A DNA stretch of 55,318 nt from Tenacibaculum aiptasiae (lineage in GTDB: Bacteria > Bacteroidota > Bacteroidia > Flavobacteriales > Flavobacteriaceae). The notes under the pieces are model-generated. The model saw only the letters and a program-made list of their open reading frames with translations, did no database searches and had not been told where the DNA came from. Each line of letters opens with the position of its first letter. Positions within the stretch are counted from its first letter, which is position 1. The stretch is taken from assembly GCF_008806755.1 (NCBI RefSeq), contig NZ_WAAU01000003.1, forward strand, positions 1 through 55,318. The letters are read 5' to 3'. Of this stretch, positions 1 to 8,150 are shown piece after piece. Made by a program: the position numbers and the translations under genes.

Positions 1-421
1 TCAAACTATCGTTTTTCCGTTAGCGGGTGCAAATATAGAACCCTTTTTTAACATAACAACTATCTTTTTTAATCTTTTTTTGAATTATTCTTTACACGAG
101 CTATTTATCAAGTAGTTATATGTTTTTTCACTTAAAAGCTAAGAGTTTTCTAATTAATTTCTTCTCTTATAAAAGCAGTAACATTACCTAATCTGTACAC
201 TAAATACAAATTTCACACATAACACTATTAAAATAAAAATCAACTCAAAAACAAGAAAACTTAAATATTATAAAAAACGCCTCTAATTACATCAATAATA
301 ATGAATCAATATAGTAAGTATAAATTTTACTTGGAATTACGTAAAACTATCTATCCTTTAAACATACTTAAATTACTATTAACTTTCTTTTAAAAAACTC
401 AATAAACACATTGAGGATAAC
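1..421. other. AT-rich intergenic stretch without a gene
   Basis: I see no convincing reading frame on either strand here. It holds the promoter at 30-59 pointing left, and a weak 6-bp hairpin at 398-415 (CTCAAT/ATTGAG). The rest is very AT-rich, with no repeat or RNA structure I can recognise. Confidence 0.6.
30..59 (-). promoter_or_regulatory. Bacteroidetes-type promoter firing off the left edge
   Basis: On the minus strand a TTG (59-57) is followed by 19 bases and then TATATTTG (37-30). This matches the known Bacteroidetes -33/-7 layout (TTG, about 19 bases, TAnnTTTG). The G/C-richer stretch just downstream looks like a leader, but the gene it drives lies outside the window. Confidence 0.6.
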
Positions 422-422
422 A

Positions 423-454
423 AAAAAGCCTTTCAATATTTTGAAAGGCTTTTT
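423..454 (-). terminator. Rho-independent terminator of tRNA-Cys
   Basis: A perfect 13-bp stem (423-435 with 442-454) closes a 6-base loop. It lies four bases beyond the 3' end of tRNA-Cys, with a T-run on the minus strand, as expected for a terminator of that tRNA. Confidence 0.8.
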
Positions 455-457
455 CTG

Positions 458-528
458 AGGTGTCGAGCGGATTCGAACCGCTGTACATGGTGTTGCAGAC
501 CACTGCCTAGCCACTCGGCCACGACACC
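458..528 (-). tRNA. tRNA-Cys (GCA)
   Basis: A complete 71-nt cloverleaf read on the minus strand. The acceptor arms GGTGTCG and CGACACC pair (528-522 with 465-459). The T-arm contains GGTTCGAATCC, the anticodon loop reads CTGCAAC with anticodon GCA, and the discriminator base is T, as usual for cysteine tRNAs. CCA is not fully encoded (the next bases read CA). It has its own promoter and terminator, so it is a single-gene unit. Confidence 0.95.
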
Positions 529-546
529 TTATATTGATAAGGACTG

Positions 547-576
547 CAAATTTACAGTTTTTATCCTTTTCTGCAA
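547..576 (-). promoter_or_regulatory. Promoter of tRNA-Cys
   Basis: On the minus strand TTG (576-574), a 19-base spacer and TAAATTTG (554-547) lie 18 bases upstream of the mature tRNA-Cys 5' end. Both boxes and their spacing fit the Bacteroidetes primary sigma factor consensus. Confidence 0.75.
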
Positions 577-583
577 GCTTTTT

Positions 584-946
584 TTAATTTTTACGCACAT
601 CTTTTACAATAATTACAACTTCTCCTACATTTCCTCCTATTGGTGGATTAATTTTTGAAACGCTAACCTCCGCTTTTTCAACAAGTTGTATCTCTCTAAA
701 GATTCTATCTATAATTCTTTGTGCTACATGCTCCAATAATTTAGAACGAATAGCCATTTCTTCTTTTACAATATGATTTAAATGAACATAGTCTACTGTA
801 TCAACTAACTCATCTGTTTTTGCCGATTTTTGTAAATCTGCTTTTACTTCAACATCTACTCTATATTCTGAGCCTATCTTTCCTTCTTCGTCTAAACATC
901 CATGATTGGTAAATAAACGAATATCATTTACTCTTATAATTCCCAT
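584..946 (-). CDS. folB: Dihydroneopterin aldolase FolB
   Basis: 120 residues, the normal length for FolB. The enzyme cleaves 7,8-dihydroneopterin to 6-hydroxymethyl-dihydropterin and glycolaldehyde in cytoplasmic folate synthesis. Family hallmarks are visible: NHGCLDEEG with the glutamates at E20-E21, DTVDY with Y53, LLEHVAQRI around E72, and the late lysine K98 in VSKINPP, which corresponds to the catalytic lysine. It lies 23 bases after the zinc-ribbon gene on the same strand. A TAnnTTTG box (952-959) ends only five bases before its ATG, so its own transcript could be almost leaderless. No other folate gene is nearby. Confidence 0.9.
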   Translation of the reverse strand: MGIIRVNDIRLFTNHGCLDEEGKIGSEYRVDVEVKADLQKSAKTDELVDTVDYVHLNHIVKEEMAIRSKLLEHVAQRIIDRIFREIQLVEKAEVSVSKINPPIGGNVGEVVIIVKDVRKN

Positions 947-969
947 ATAGGCAAAGATACTATTGTTTC

Positions 970-1182
970 TTAATTTGTAAAGAAATCAAAAACATTACTT
1001 AATGCGCTTGTACTTGCTTTATAAAACTCTGTATAACTGCATCTTTGACAAGTTACACTAGTAAATTTTTTATTCTGTACATCAAAAATTTTAGACAATG
1101 TTCCTCCTGTAGCTCTCATTTCACTTACTTCGTAAGTATGATTATTACATTTTGGACAAGTATAGTTTAACGGTTTTTTCAT
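970..1182 (-). CDS. Small zinc-ribbon protein (YhfU/DUF2082 type)
   Basis: 70 residues with two cysteine pairs, C9-P-K-C12 and C45-Q-R-C48, enclosing a segment with the motif RATGGTLSKIFDVQ and ending in YTEFYK. This matches the small zinc-ribbon nucleic-acid-binding family PF09855, often mislabelled as GTP-binding. It probably folds around one zinc ion; its function is unknown. It sits between the secreted BNR protein and folB on the same strand, with gaps of 53 and 23 bases, and could be co-transcribed with either. Confidence 0.75.
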   Translation of the reverse strand: MKKPLNYTCPKCNNHTYEVSEMRATGGTLSKIFDVQNKKFTSVTCQRCSYTEFYKASTSALSNVFDFFTN

Positions 1183-1235
1183 TTTCTTTTATTTTTTATA
1201 CTTATTAGAGTACTTAAATAAAAAAATGTTACAAC

Positions 1236-4055
1236 TTACTTAATTTCTAACGTCTGCTTTTTGTCTTCAAGCTTTATAGTATATTTTCCTTTTGGTAAAT
1301 AATAAACTCCGTTTTTTGCTTTTTTTACAATTGCATCCTTGTGTTTTTTCAAATATTCTTTTCTTCCTTTTTCAGAAAAAGAAGCATCGTATGTTACTTC
1401 ATTAAATCCTTTCTCTACATCTTTTTTAATTATATTTACTAGAACATCTCCTGCATAAATTTTTATGCTAACCTTTTTATTTTCTTTCACATAAAAAGGA
1501 ATGGAAATTTTAGGTGTATTTGGCTTTAACCACTTACTCCATGAACTTCCCCAAAAATTACTTTTTCTAATTTTCTTTACAGCAAACAATGTTTCTTCAT
1601 TTTTGAAATCTTGCAACGGTGCTATGTTTGCTTTATACAAACTACGACCATGCGTTCCTACAATTAAATGCTTAGCCTTTGGTTGAATTACTAAATCGTG
1701 AACCGCTACATTAGGTAATCCTTTTTGGAATAATTGCCATTTTGCTCCTTTATTAAAAGATACATACAAACCATTATCTGTCCCTACATACAAAATGTTT
1801 TCTTTTTTAGGATCTTCTTTAATCACATTTACTGGTGAAATTGGAATATTACCACTTATGTTTTTCCACGTTTTTCCATAATCATCAGACATGTATACAT
1901 ATACATTAAAATCGTCCCAACGGTAGCCATTCAACGTAACATAGACTCTTTCTTTTTTATGTTTTGAAGCAATTACTCTACTTACCCATAAATTTTGAGG
2001 CAATGTATTTGAAATGTTCATCCAACTTCCTCCTCCATTTTTAGTAACTTGTACAAGTCCATCATCTGTTCCTATATAAATTAAACCAAATTGGAACGGG
2101 CTTTCCGAAATAGTAGTTAACGTACCATAAGCTACATTACCTTTTCTTCCTCCTTTGGTTAAATCTTCTGAAATAGTTTCCCAAGTATCTCCTTTATCTA
2201 ATGAACGGTGTAATTTATTTCCTCCTAAGTATAATATATCCTGATTGTGTTTTGATAATTGAATAGGTGTTTGCCAATTAAAACGATATGGATTCTCTCC
2301 TAACTTATGCTTTGGTTGAATATATTTTTGCTGTCCAGTTTTTCTATTTATACGGAAATAGTTTCCAAATTGATATCCTGTATATACAATATTAGGGTCT
2401 CTATCATCTACAGCCACTTGCATTCCGTCTCCTCCCATAATACTCTCGTATGGATTTTTTCCTGTTTGCTTCCAACGCTTATCCATTTTAGCATTATGAT
2501 TCGCTACCCAAACACCATTGTCTTGTAAACCTCCATACACTTTATAGTTTTTCTGATTATCGGCATAAACCGTATAAAACTGACCTACTGCTGGTTGATT
2601 CAGTTTTGTCCAACTTTCACCATCATCATATGAAATATTTAAACCTCCATCATTCCCATCAATTAAATGTCCTTGTTTCTTTGCATTTACCCATAATGCT
2701 TGATGATCGGCATGTACATTTTCTTTACTAATTGATGTAAATGTTTTTCCTCCATCTTTCGATTTTAAAATAGGAACCCCTAATACATAAATTCCTTTTT
2801 CATCCTGTGGATCTACTCGTATTTCTCCAAAATAATATCCATATGAATAATATAAATCATCTAAATAGCCTTCGTGTGTTTTCTTCCATGTTTTTCCACC
2901 ATTGGTAGTCTTAAACACTTCTGCTCCAATTACCGGAGTATCAAATAACAATGTATTTGCGTTTTCTAAATACTTAGCTAAATCGTTTGGTTTTACAGAA
3001 CCTGAACGCACCATTTGTTTTACATTTTCAGCTCTATACTTTTCTTGAAAACCATTCATTTTTAAATAGGTGTTCAGCTTTTTATCTTTCAATTTTAAAA
3101 AGTCTTCTACAGACATTGTTTTAAAATCGTCTTTTGTTAACGCATTAGAGTCTTCTTCTTTTTTCTTTTCCTTTTTTCTTCTAAACTGACTATCGTGAAA
3201 AGCATATACTACATTTTCATTAAAAACTGCTAAACCAATTCTTCCTACATTTTCTCCATTTGGGAAACCATTATTGTCGGTTATTTTTATCCAAGTAGTT
3301 CCTGAGTCTATTGATTTATATATTGCTGAATTCTTTCCATCTCCATCAAAATTCCATGCCTTTCTATTACGTTCCCAAGCTGCAGCATATAATACATTAA
3401 AATTATTGGGAGCTTGCTGCACATCTATAATTCCAGTATTTTCATTAATAAACAAGGTTCTTTTCCAAGTTTTACCACCATCGGTAGTTTTAAAAATACC
3501 ACGCTCATCATTTGAAGAATATAAATGACCTATAACTCCAATAACAACCTCATCTGGATTATTTGGGTTAATTAAAATTCTTCCTATATGATGACTATCC
3601 TGTAATCCAACATTTTCCCACGTTTTTCCTTTATTAGTAGATTTTAAAATCCCAATCCCTGCATATGAAGAACGCGATGAATTATTTTCTCCTGTACCTA
3701 CCCAAAGAGTTCCGTTTTTCCAATCAACTGCAATATCCCCTACATTTTGTGTTGGTGAACTATCTAATATTGGTGTAAAAGTTGTTCCATTATTATTAGT
3801 ATACCATAAACCTCCTGATGCATAACCTACATAAAATTCAGTTGTATTTTCTGGATTTACATCAATATCTACTACTCGGCCACTCATTACTGTTGGCCCA
3901 ATATTTTCAAAAGAAATATTTTTTACTATTGATGTTTTTGCTAGTGTTTCTTTTTGTACTAGCGACTCTTTTATTTTTTTTGAAGTAGTAGCCTGTTGTG
4001 CTACCAACGCATAAGGAACTAATGCTATAAAAACTTTACAAATTGTTTTCATCAT
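1236..4055 (-). CDS. Secreted BNR/sortilin-like beta-propeller protein
   Basis: 939 residues. The N-terminus (KTICKVFIALVPYALVAQQ) looks like a Sec signal peptide. The body carries many BNR/Asp-box type motifs such as STNKGKTWENV, TTDGGKTWKRT, SIDSGTTWIKI, SDDYGKTWKNI and FNKGAKWQLF, which mark a multi-bladed propeller of the VPS10/sortilin and exo-alpha-sialidase superfamily. A charged, lysine-rich insertion lies near residues 290-350. The last 90 residues look like an Ig-like FlgD/T9SS-type module. Bacteroidetes relatives are usually labelled glycosyl hydrolase or VPS10-domain protein, but I see no residue set proving sialidase activity. It is probably periplasmic or surface-exposed. Confidence 0.75.
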   Translation of the reverse strand: MMKTICKVFIALVPYALVAQQATTSKKIKESLVQKETLAKTSIVKNISFENIGPTVMSGRVVDIDVNPENTTEFYVGYASGGLWYTNNNGTTFTPILDSSPTQNVGDIAVDWKNGTLWVGTGENNSSRSSYAGIGILKSTNKGKTWENVGLQDSHHIGRILINPNNPDEVVIGVIGHLYSSNDERGIFKTTDGGKTWKRTLFINENTGIIDVQQAPNNFNVLYAAAWERNRKAWNFDGDGKNSAIYKSIDSGTTWIKITDNNGFPNGENVGRIGLAVFNENVVYAFHDSQFRRKKEKKKEEDSNALTKDDFKTMSVEDFLKLKDKKLNTYLKMNGFQEKYRAENVKQMVRSGSVKPNDLAKYLENANTLLFDTPVIGAEVFKTTNGGKTWKKTHEGYLDDLYYSYGYYFGEIRVDPQDEKGIYVLGVPILKSKDGGKTFTSISKENVHADHQALWVNAKKQGHLIDGNDGGLNISYDDGESWTKLNQPAVGQFYTVYADNQKNYKVYGGLQDNGVWVANHNAKMDKRWKQTGKNPYESIMGGDGMQVAVDDRDPNIVYTGYQFGNYFRINRKTGQQKYIQPKHKLGENPYRFNWQTPIQLSKHNQDILYLGGNKLHRSLDKGDTWETISEDLTKGGRKGNVAYGTLTTISESPFQFGLIYIGTDDGLVQVTKNGGGSWMNISNTLPQNLWVSRVIASKHKKERVYVTLNGYRWDDFNVYVYMSDDYGKTWKNISGNIPISPVNVIKEDPKKENILYVGTDNGLYVSFNKGAKWQLFQKGLPNVAVHDLVIQPKAKHLIVGTHGRSLYKANIAPLQDFKNEETLFAVKKIRKSNFWGSSWSKWLKPNTPKISIPFYVKENKKVSIKIYAGDVLVNIIKKDVEKGFNEVTYDASFSEKGRKEYLKKHKDAIVKKAKNGVYYLPKGKYTIKLEDKKQTLEIK

Positions 4056-4164
4056 CTTGGTTTTAGAGCTTATGAAAGTACTCTATGTAAACTTCATATC
4101 AAAAAAATTAACAGAAGATTCTCTTATCGTTTTAAAAAACAATTCTCTCTATGCAAAAAAATAT

Positions 4165-4172
4165 TAGATTTG
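4165..4172 (+). promoter_or_regulatory. -7 box upstream of rimK
   Basis: TAGATTTG fits TAnnTTTG and ends 21 bases before the ATG at 4194. A TTG start at 4170 would sit inside this box, which argues for the ATG as the true start. The -33 box is weak. Confidence 0.45.
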
Positions 4173-4193
4173 TGTAATTTGAACAGCATAGCT

Positions 4194-5096
4194 ATGAATA
4201 TTTTTATTCTTTCTGTTAGTAATCAAATATATTCTACTCAAAGAATATATAAAGAAGCACATCGTAGAGGACATAATGTTAGAATTATAAATCACTTAAG
4301 ATGTTCTATAAAACTTACAAATGGTAAACCTGAAATTATTTATGAGGGTGAAAATATTATTGACATTCCCGATGTAATCATTCCTAGAATTGGTGCTTCT
4401 GCAACTCGTCATGGAGCAGCAGTTGTTAAAGAGTTTGAAATGAATGGTGTATATAGTGCTGCCACTTCTTTAGGAATTCTTCGTGCTCAAAATAAGGTTC
4501 GTACTTTACAAATAATGAACCGTAAAAACATTCCTATTCCAGATACTTTATTTTCTGTTAATCCAGAAAACATTAACGAACAAATAGATTTGTTAGGCGG
4601 AGCTCCAATTATAATTAAATTACAAGAAGGTACGCATGGTTCTGGAGTTATTTTAGCTGAAAGTAAAAAATCTGCTAAATCTATTATCGATACTATGTAT
4701 GGTACAAATACCAATATTTTACTCCAAGAATTTATTCAAGAGAGTAACAGCGAAGATATTCGTGCTTTTGTTGTTGGGGATAAAGTAGTTTCTTCTATGA
4801 AAAGAAAAGGGTTAGAAGATGATTTTCGTTCAAATATTCATAGAGGTGGTAATGGCTTTAAAGTAAGCTTAACTCCTGAGGAGGAAGAAATAGCTATAAA
4901 AGCTGCCCAATACTTAAGGTTACCTGTTACTGGTGTTGATTTGATACGCTCAAAAAGAGGCCCTTTATTAATTGAAGTAAATTCTACTCCTGGACTCCAA
5001 GGTATTGAAGCTTACACAAAAGACAATATAGCCAAAGCTATTATTAAATTCTTAGAAGAAAAATGTTTAAACAAGAGTTTAAAAACGAAATTGTAG
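4194..5096 (+). CDS. rimK: RimK-type ATP-grasp amino-acid ligase
   Basis: 300 residues from the ATG at 4194, the standard RimK length. The start MNIFILSVSNQIYSTQRIY aligns with the RimK N-terminus; an in-frame TTG 24 bases upstream overlaps a promoter box and is rejected. The ATP-grasp domain shows the GTHGSGV loop, DIRAFVVGDKVVSSMKRKG and the metal-binding end EVNSTPGLQGIE. RimK enzymes add glutamate to ribosomal protein S6 or make glutamyl peptides; the substrate here cannot be told from sequence. The gene overlaps the next one, an aspartoacylase/AstE-like hydrolase, by 34 bases, so the pair is surely translated together. Confidence 0.85.
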   Translation: MNIFILSVSNQIYSTQRIYKEAHRRGHNVRIINHLRCSIKLTNGKPEIIYEGENIIDIPDVIIPRIGASATRHGAAVVKEFEMNGVYSAATSLGILRAQNKVRTLQIMNRKNIPIPDTLFSVNPENINEQIDLLGGAPIIIKLQEGTHGSGVILAESKKSAKSIIDTMYGTNTNILLQEFIQESNSEDIRAFVVGDKVVSSMKRKGLEDDFRSNIHRGGNGFKVSLTPEEEEIAIKAAQYLRLPVTGVDLIRSKRGPLLIEVNSTPGLQGIEAYTKDNIAKAIIKFLEEKCLNKSLKTKL

Positions 5097-6028
5097 AAAT
5101 ACGTGGAAATAAAATTGGTTTAGGTGAATCTAAATTAATTAAAATCCCTATTGATAGGTTACCTACTGGTACTCTTATCGAAATTCCTGTGTATGTTTTT
5201 AACGGTGATAAATTAGGCCCTACCATTTTATTACAAGGAGGTTTACATGGTGATGAAGTAAACAGTATTGAACTTGTACGTAGAATGCTTATTGATAAAT
5301 CTTATAAAATACATAGAGGTTGTGTTATAGTTGTTCCTTTATTAAACATCTTTGGTTTTTTAAGTTTATCTAGATATATGCATGGGAAAGATGTTAATAG
5401 AAGTTTCCCTGGTTCTAAGTCTGGTTCTTTAGCCAGTAGAATGGCATACTACTTAATGAAAGAGCTTACTAAAAATATCAATTTTGCTATTGATTTTCAT
5501 ACTGGAGGTGCTCAAAGAAATAACTTTCCTCAAATAAGATATACTCCTGAAGATGAAAGAGGGTATAAACTAGCCAAACTTTTTAATGCTCCTTTTTTGT
5601 TTGGTTCTAAATTGATCCCTAAATCTTTTAGAAATCAATGCTATAAAAACAACATCCCTGTAATTGTTTATGAAGGAGGTGAATCTTTACGTTTAGATGA
5701 AAATGCTATTCAACAAGGAATAAATGGCACACTTAGAATTTTAAAACACTTTGAAATGATCAATCATAGTGTTGAAGTTCCGGAAAATCTTATTACTATA
5801 GCTATTCATAAGCGAAAATGGATTCGTGCAAAAGTTGCTGGTTTATTCAATGCCAAGATTGAAAACGGAGCAACAATTAAAAAAGGACAAGTTTTAGGTA
5901 ATATTATGGATACTTACGGTAAAACTAACTTTGATATCAAAGCTCCTTTTGATGGATATATTATTTCTAAAAACAACTTTCCAATTGTAAACATGGGTGA
6001 TGCTTTATTTCATATCGGAACCACCTAA
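5063..6028 (+). CDS. Succinylglutamate desuccinylase/aspartoacylase-like M14 hydrolase
   Basis: 321 residues. The zinc site of the AstE/AspA branch of the M14 carboxypeptidase fold is intact: H62 and E65 in GGLHGDEVNS and H146 in AIDFHTGG. Downstream NRSFPG and VYEGGE, which supplies the likely catalytic glutamate, are present. The last 85 residues form the small all-beta biotinyl-like C-terminal domain typical of the family. Such enzymes remove acyl groups from amino-acid N-termini or cut amide bonds. The 34-base overlap with rimK suggests that ligase and hydrolase act on the same amide, one forming and one cleaving or trimming it. Signal peptide absent, so cytoplasmic. Confidence 0.8.
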   Translation: MFKQEFKNEIVEIRGNKIGLGESKLIKIPIDRLPTGTLIEIPVYVFNGDKLGPTILLQGGLHGDEVNSIELVRRMLIDKSYKIHRGCVIVVPLLNIFGFLSLSRYMHGKDVNRSFPGSKSGSLASRMAYYLMKELTKNINFAIDFHTGGAQRNNFPQIRYTPEDERGYKLAKLFNAPFLFGSKLIPKSFRNQCYKNNIPVIVYEGGESLRLDENAIQQGINGTLRILKHFEMINHSVEVPENLITIAIHKRKWIRAKVAGLFNAKIENGATIKKGQVLGNIMDTYGKTNFDIKAPFDGYIISKNNFPIVNMGDALFHIGTT

Positions 6029-6105
6029 CTAACTGATATTATTTGTTTTATTAATTATTTTTCACTTTCTTTAGAATCAATTAACTAATTAAAAAACAAT
6101 AAATT

Positions 6106-6357
6106 ATGGAATTAATTATTAGCTTATTAAGTGGTGCCGTTGGGGGTAATATTGCTGGTGCTTTATTAAAAAAATATTCTTTAGGTACTCTTTGGAATTC
6201 TGTTGTAGGAATTCTTGGTGGTGGACTAGGAGCCCAACTATTAGGTATGCTTAATATTGATATTTCTGGTATTATTGGAAATATCATTGGTAGCGGTGTT
6301 GGTGGTGGAGTTTTAATGGTTATCATTGGACTTATTAAAGGTGCAATGAAAAAATAA
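6106..6357 (+). CDS. Small glycine-rich membrane protein
   Basis: 83 residues, almost wholly hydrophobic and glycine-rich, with three likely membrane helices separated by short polar turns (KKYSLGTL and the NIDIS segment) and a lysine end (GAMKK). I do not recognise a named family; similar small Gly-rich proteins are frequent orphans in Flavobacteria. It lies 77 bases after the RimK/AstE pair and is followed at once by a terminator, so it may be the last gene of that unit. Confidence 0.7.
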   Translation: MELIISLLSGAVGGNIAGALLKKYSLGTLWNSVVGILGGGLGAQLLGMLNIDISGIIGNIIGSGVGGGVLMVIIGLIKGAMKK

Positions 6358-6377
6358 GCTAGCTAAATATTACATCT

Positions 6378-6404
6378 AAAAGGCGCTTTTTAGGCGTCTT
6401 TTTT
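6378..6404 (+). terminator. Rho-independent terminator
   Basis: A 9-bp stem (6378-6386 with 6394-6402, one G-T pair) with a 7-base loop, followed by a T-run. It ends the unit with the small membrane protein. Confidence 0.75.
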
Positions 6405-6432
6405 ATTTACTATATTTCCTAATAAATAGCAG

Positions 6433-6440
6433 TACCTTTG
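6433..6440 (+). promoter_or_regulatory. -7 box upstream of the DEAD-box helicase
   Basis: TACCTTTG followed by CA, 46 bases before the helicase ATG. It fits TAnnTTTG, but no clear TTG lies at the right distance. The long leader would suit post-transcriptional or cold-shock control, but that is only a guess. Confidence 0.4.
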
Positions 6441-6486
6441 CAGCTTCATAGCTATACTTATTATCGCTATTTCTGAAAAAAAACAT

Positions 6487-7848
6487 ATGACATTTAAATC
6501 TTTAGGTTTATCTGATGCTTTACTAAAAGCCATCAAAGAAAAAGGATACAATTCTCCTTCTCCAATTCAAGAAAAAGCAATTCCACATATTTTAGAAGGA
6601 AAAGATGTATTAGCTTCTGCACAAACAGGAACTGGAAAAACCGCTGGTTTTACACTCCCTGTTTTACAATATTTAGCCGACACTAAACATCCTAAATACC
6701 GTCCAATAAGAGCTTTAGTATTAACTCCTACTAGAGAGTTAGCTGCTCAAGTTTACGATAACATAAGAGAGTATAGTACTTATTTAAATATAAAATCTAC
6801 AGTAATTTTTGGAGGTGTAAAAGCATCTGGTCAAATTAAAACTATACGACAAGGTGTAGACATCCTAGTTGCTACTCCTGGTAGATTATTAGACTTATAC
6901 GAGCAAAAAGCCGTATCGCTCAAAAGAATTAATGTTCTTATTTTAGATGAAGCTGATAGAATGTTAGACATGGGGTTTGTTAGAGACATTAACAAAATTA
7001 TCAGTTTCATGCCAGAAAAACGTCAAAATTTGTTGTTCTCTGCTACTTTTTCTAAAGAAATAAGAAAACTTGCTGAAGGCATTTTAAAAAATCCTATTTC
7101 TGTCGAAGCTGCTCCGCAAAATTCTACTGCTGATAAAGTTGCTCAAAAAGTGTATTCAATTGACAAAAAAAAGAAAACTGAGGTAGTTATCAAACTCATC
7201 AAAGAAGGTAATTGGAGTCAGGTTTTAATTTTTACTAGAACCAAACACGGAGCTAACAAACTAACTGAAAAGCTTATTAAAGCAGGTGTTACTGCTGCTG
7301 CTATTCATGGAAATAAAAGTCAAGGGGCCAGAACCAAAGCACTTGCTAATTTTAAAAACAATACTAATAGAGTTTTAGTTGCTACTGATATTGCTGCACG
7401 TGGTATTGACATTCCTTTATTACCACATGTTATAAACTTTGAACTACCAAATGTTCCTGAAGATTATGTTCATAGAATTGGTAGAACAGGAAGAGCTGGA
7501 GCTAAAGGAGAGGCCATATCATTAGTTTGTAGTGAAGAAACTGAATATCAAAAAGAAATAGAGAAAATACTAAACCAAAAACTGAAGACTGAAATTATTG
7601 AAGGTTTCGAACCAACTGATACAGCAAAACCTAAAAGAGCTTCTACTCAAAAAAAGAAGCCTTTTAAAAAGAAAAAAGGTGTTGGTGCTACTGATAAAAA
7701 ACCTAAATCTAATATTCCTAATGAATCTTCTAACAAAAAAGAAAGAAGGTCTAGGAATAATAAAAAGAATCAATCTTCTACTAATTCTAATAACAAACCA
7801 CGAAAAAGAAACAACAGAAGAAGAAATAATAAAAAAGCTGAGAATTAA
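6487..7848 (+). CDS. DEAD-box RNA helicase, RhlE-like
   Basis: 453 residues. Every core motif is present: Q-motif (GYNSPSPIQ), Walker A AQTGTGKT with K51, PTRELA, the TPGR motif, DEAD at residues 154-157, SAT, ARGIDIP and [10 protein letters not shown]. After about residue 375 the core gives way to a low-complexity tail rich in Lys, Arg, Asn and Ser, typical of RhlE-type helicases, where it binds RNA without specificity. The likely role is remodelling of rRNA or mRNA structure in ribosome assembly or RNA decay. It has its own promoter box, and the terminator starts inside its last codons. Confidence 0.92.
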   Translation: MTFKSLGLSDALLKAIKEKGYNSPSPIQEKAIPHILEGKDVLASAQTGTGKTAGFTLPVLQYLADTKHPKYRPIRALVLTPTRELAAQVYDNIREYSTYLNIKSTVIFGGVKASGQIKTIRQGVDILVATPGRLLDLYEQKAVSLKRINVLILDEADRMLDMGFVRDINKIISFMPEKRQNLLFSATFSKEIRKLAEGILKNPISVEAAPQNSTADKVAQKVYSIDKKKKTEVVIKLIKEGNWSQVLIFTRTKHGANKLTEKLIKAGVTAAAIHGNKSQGARTKALANFKNNTNRVLVATDIAARGIDIPLLPHVINFELPNVPEDYVHRIGRTGRAGAKGEAISLVCSEETEYQKEIEKILNQKLKTEIIEGFEPTDTAKPKRASTQKKKPFKKKKGVGATDKKPKSNIPNESSNKKERRSRNNKKNQSSTNSNNKPRKRNNRRRNNKKAEN

Positions 7849-7866
7849 TCCTCAGCTTTTTTATTT
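7831..7866. terminator. Bidirectional terminator between convergent genes
   Basis: A perfect 12-bp stem (7831-7842 with 7851-7862) whose left arm encodes the last helicase codons. A-runs and T-runs flank both sides, so it can end the helicase transcript and the convergent small membrane gene. Confidence 0.8.
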
Positions 7867-8069
7867 TGATTATTATTTATAATGTACTTCTTGTACTTTC
7901 CATCTTTATATCGGTAGTAAATAAATAAAGGCATTAAAATAAATGACATAAATAGAACTCCTAATCCCATTACTACTTGTGCTTTTGAATGCTCAGTATT
8001 TAAAAGATAAACTCCAGCAATCATCCATAACAAAAAGATAACGAATAGTATTTTTAATAAAGTCTTCAT
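7845..8069 (-). CDS. Small membrane protein with two helices
   Basis: 74 residues with two clear transmembrane segments (about 4-24 and 32-52), then a basic Tyr/Lys-rich cytoplasmic tail ([12 protein letters not shown]). The family is not recognised. It overlaps the helicase stop codon by four bases on the opposite strand and shares the hairpin there as terminator. It stands alone, apart from glyS downstream. Confidence 0.65.
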   Translation of the reverse strand: MKTLLKILFVIFLLWMIAGVYLLNTEHSKAQVVMGLGVLFMSFILMPLFIYYRYKDGKYKKYIINNNQNKKAED

Positions 8070-8150
8070 TGTTTTCTATTTAATAACGCAAAAATAAAAA
8101 ATCCTACCATTTTTAGAATGATAGGATTTCAAGTTTTATATAAATATCAA

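Noticed and set aside
458..528. tRNA-Cys (and tRNA-Gln at 26149-26219) as attachment sites of an integrated element
   Set aside because: No integrase and no direct repeat of the tRNA 3' end was seen in the flanks; both tRNAs are followed at once by their own terminators.
7598..7882. A 94-residue plus-strand frame in the helicase tail
   Set aside because: It is a second frame of the A-rich repeat-like tail and runs through the terminator.
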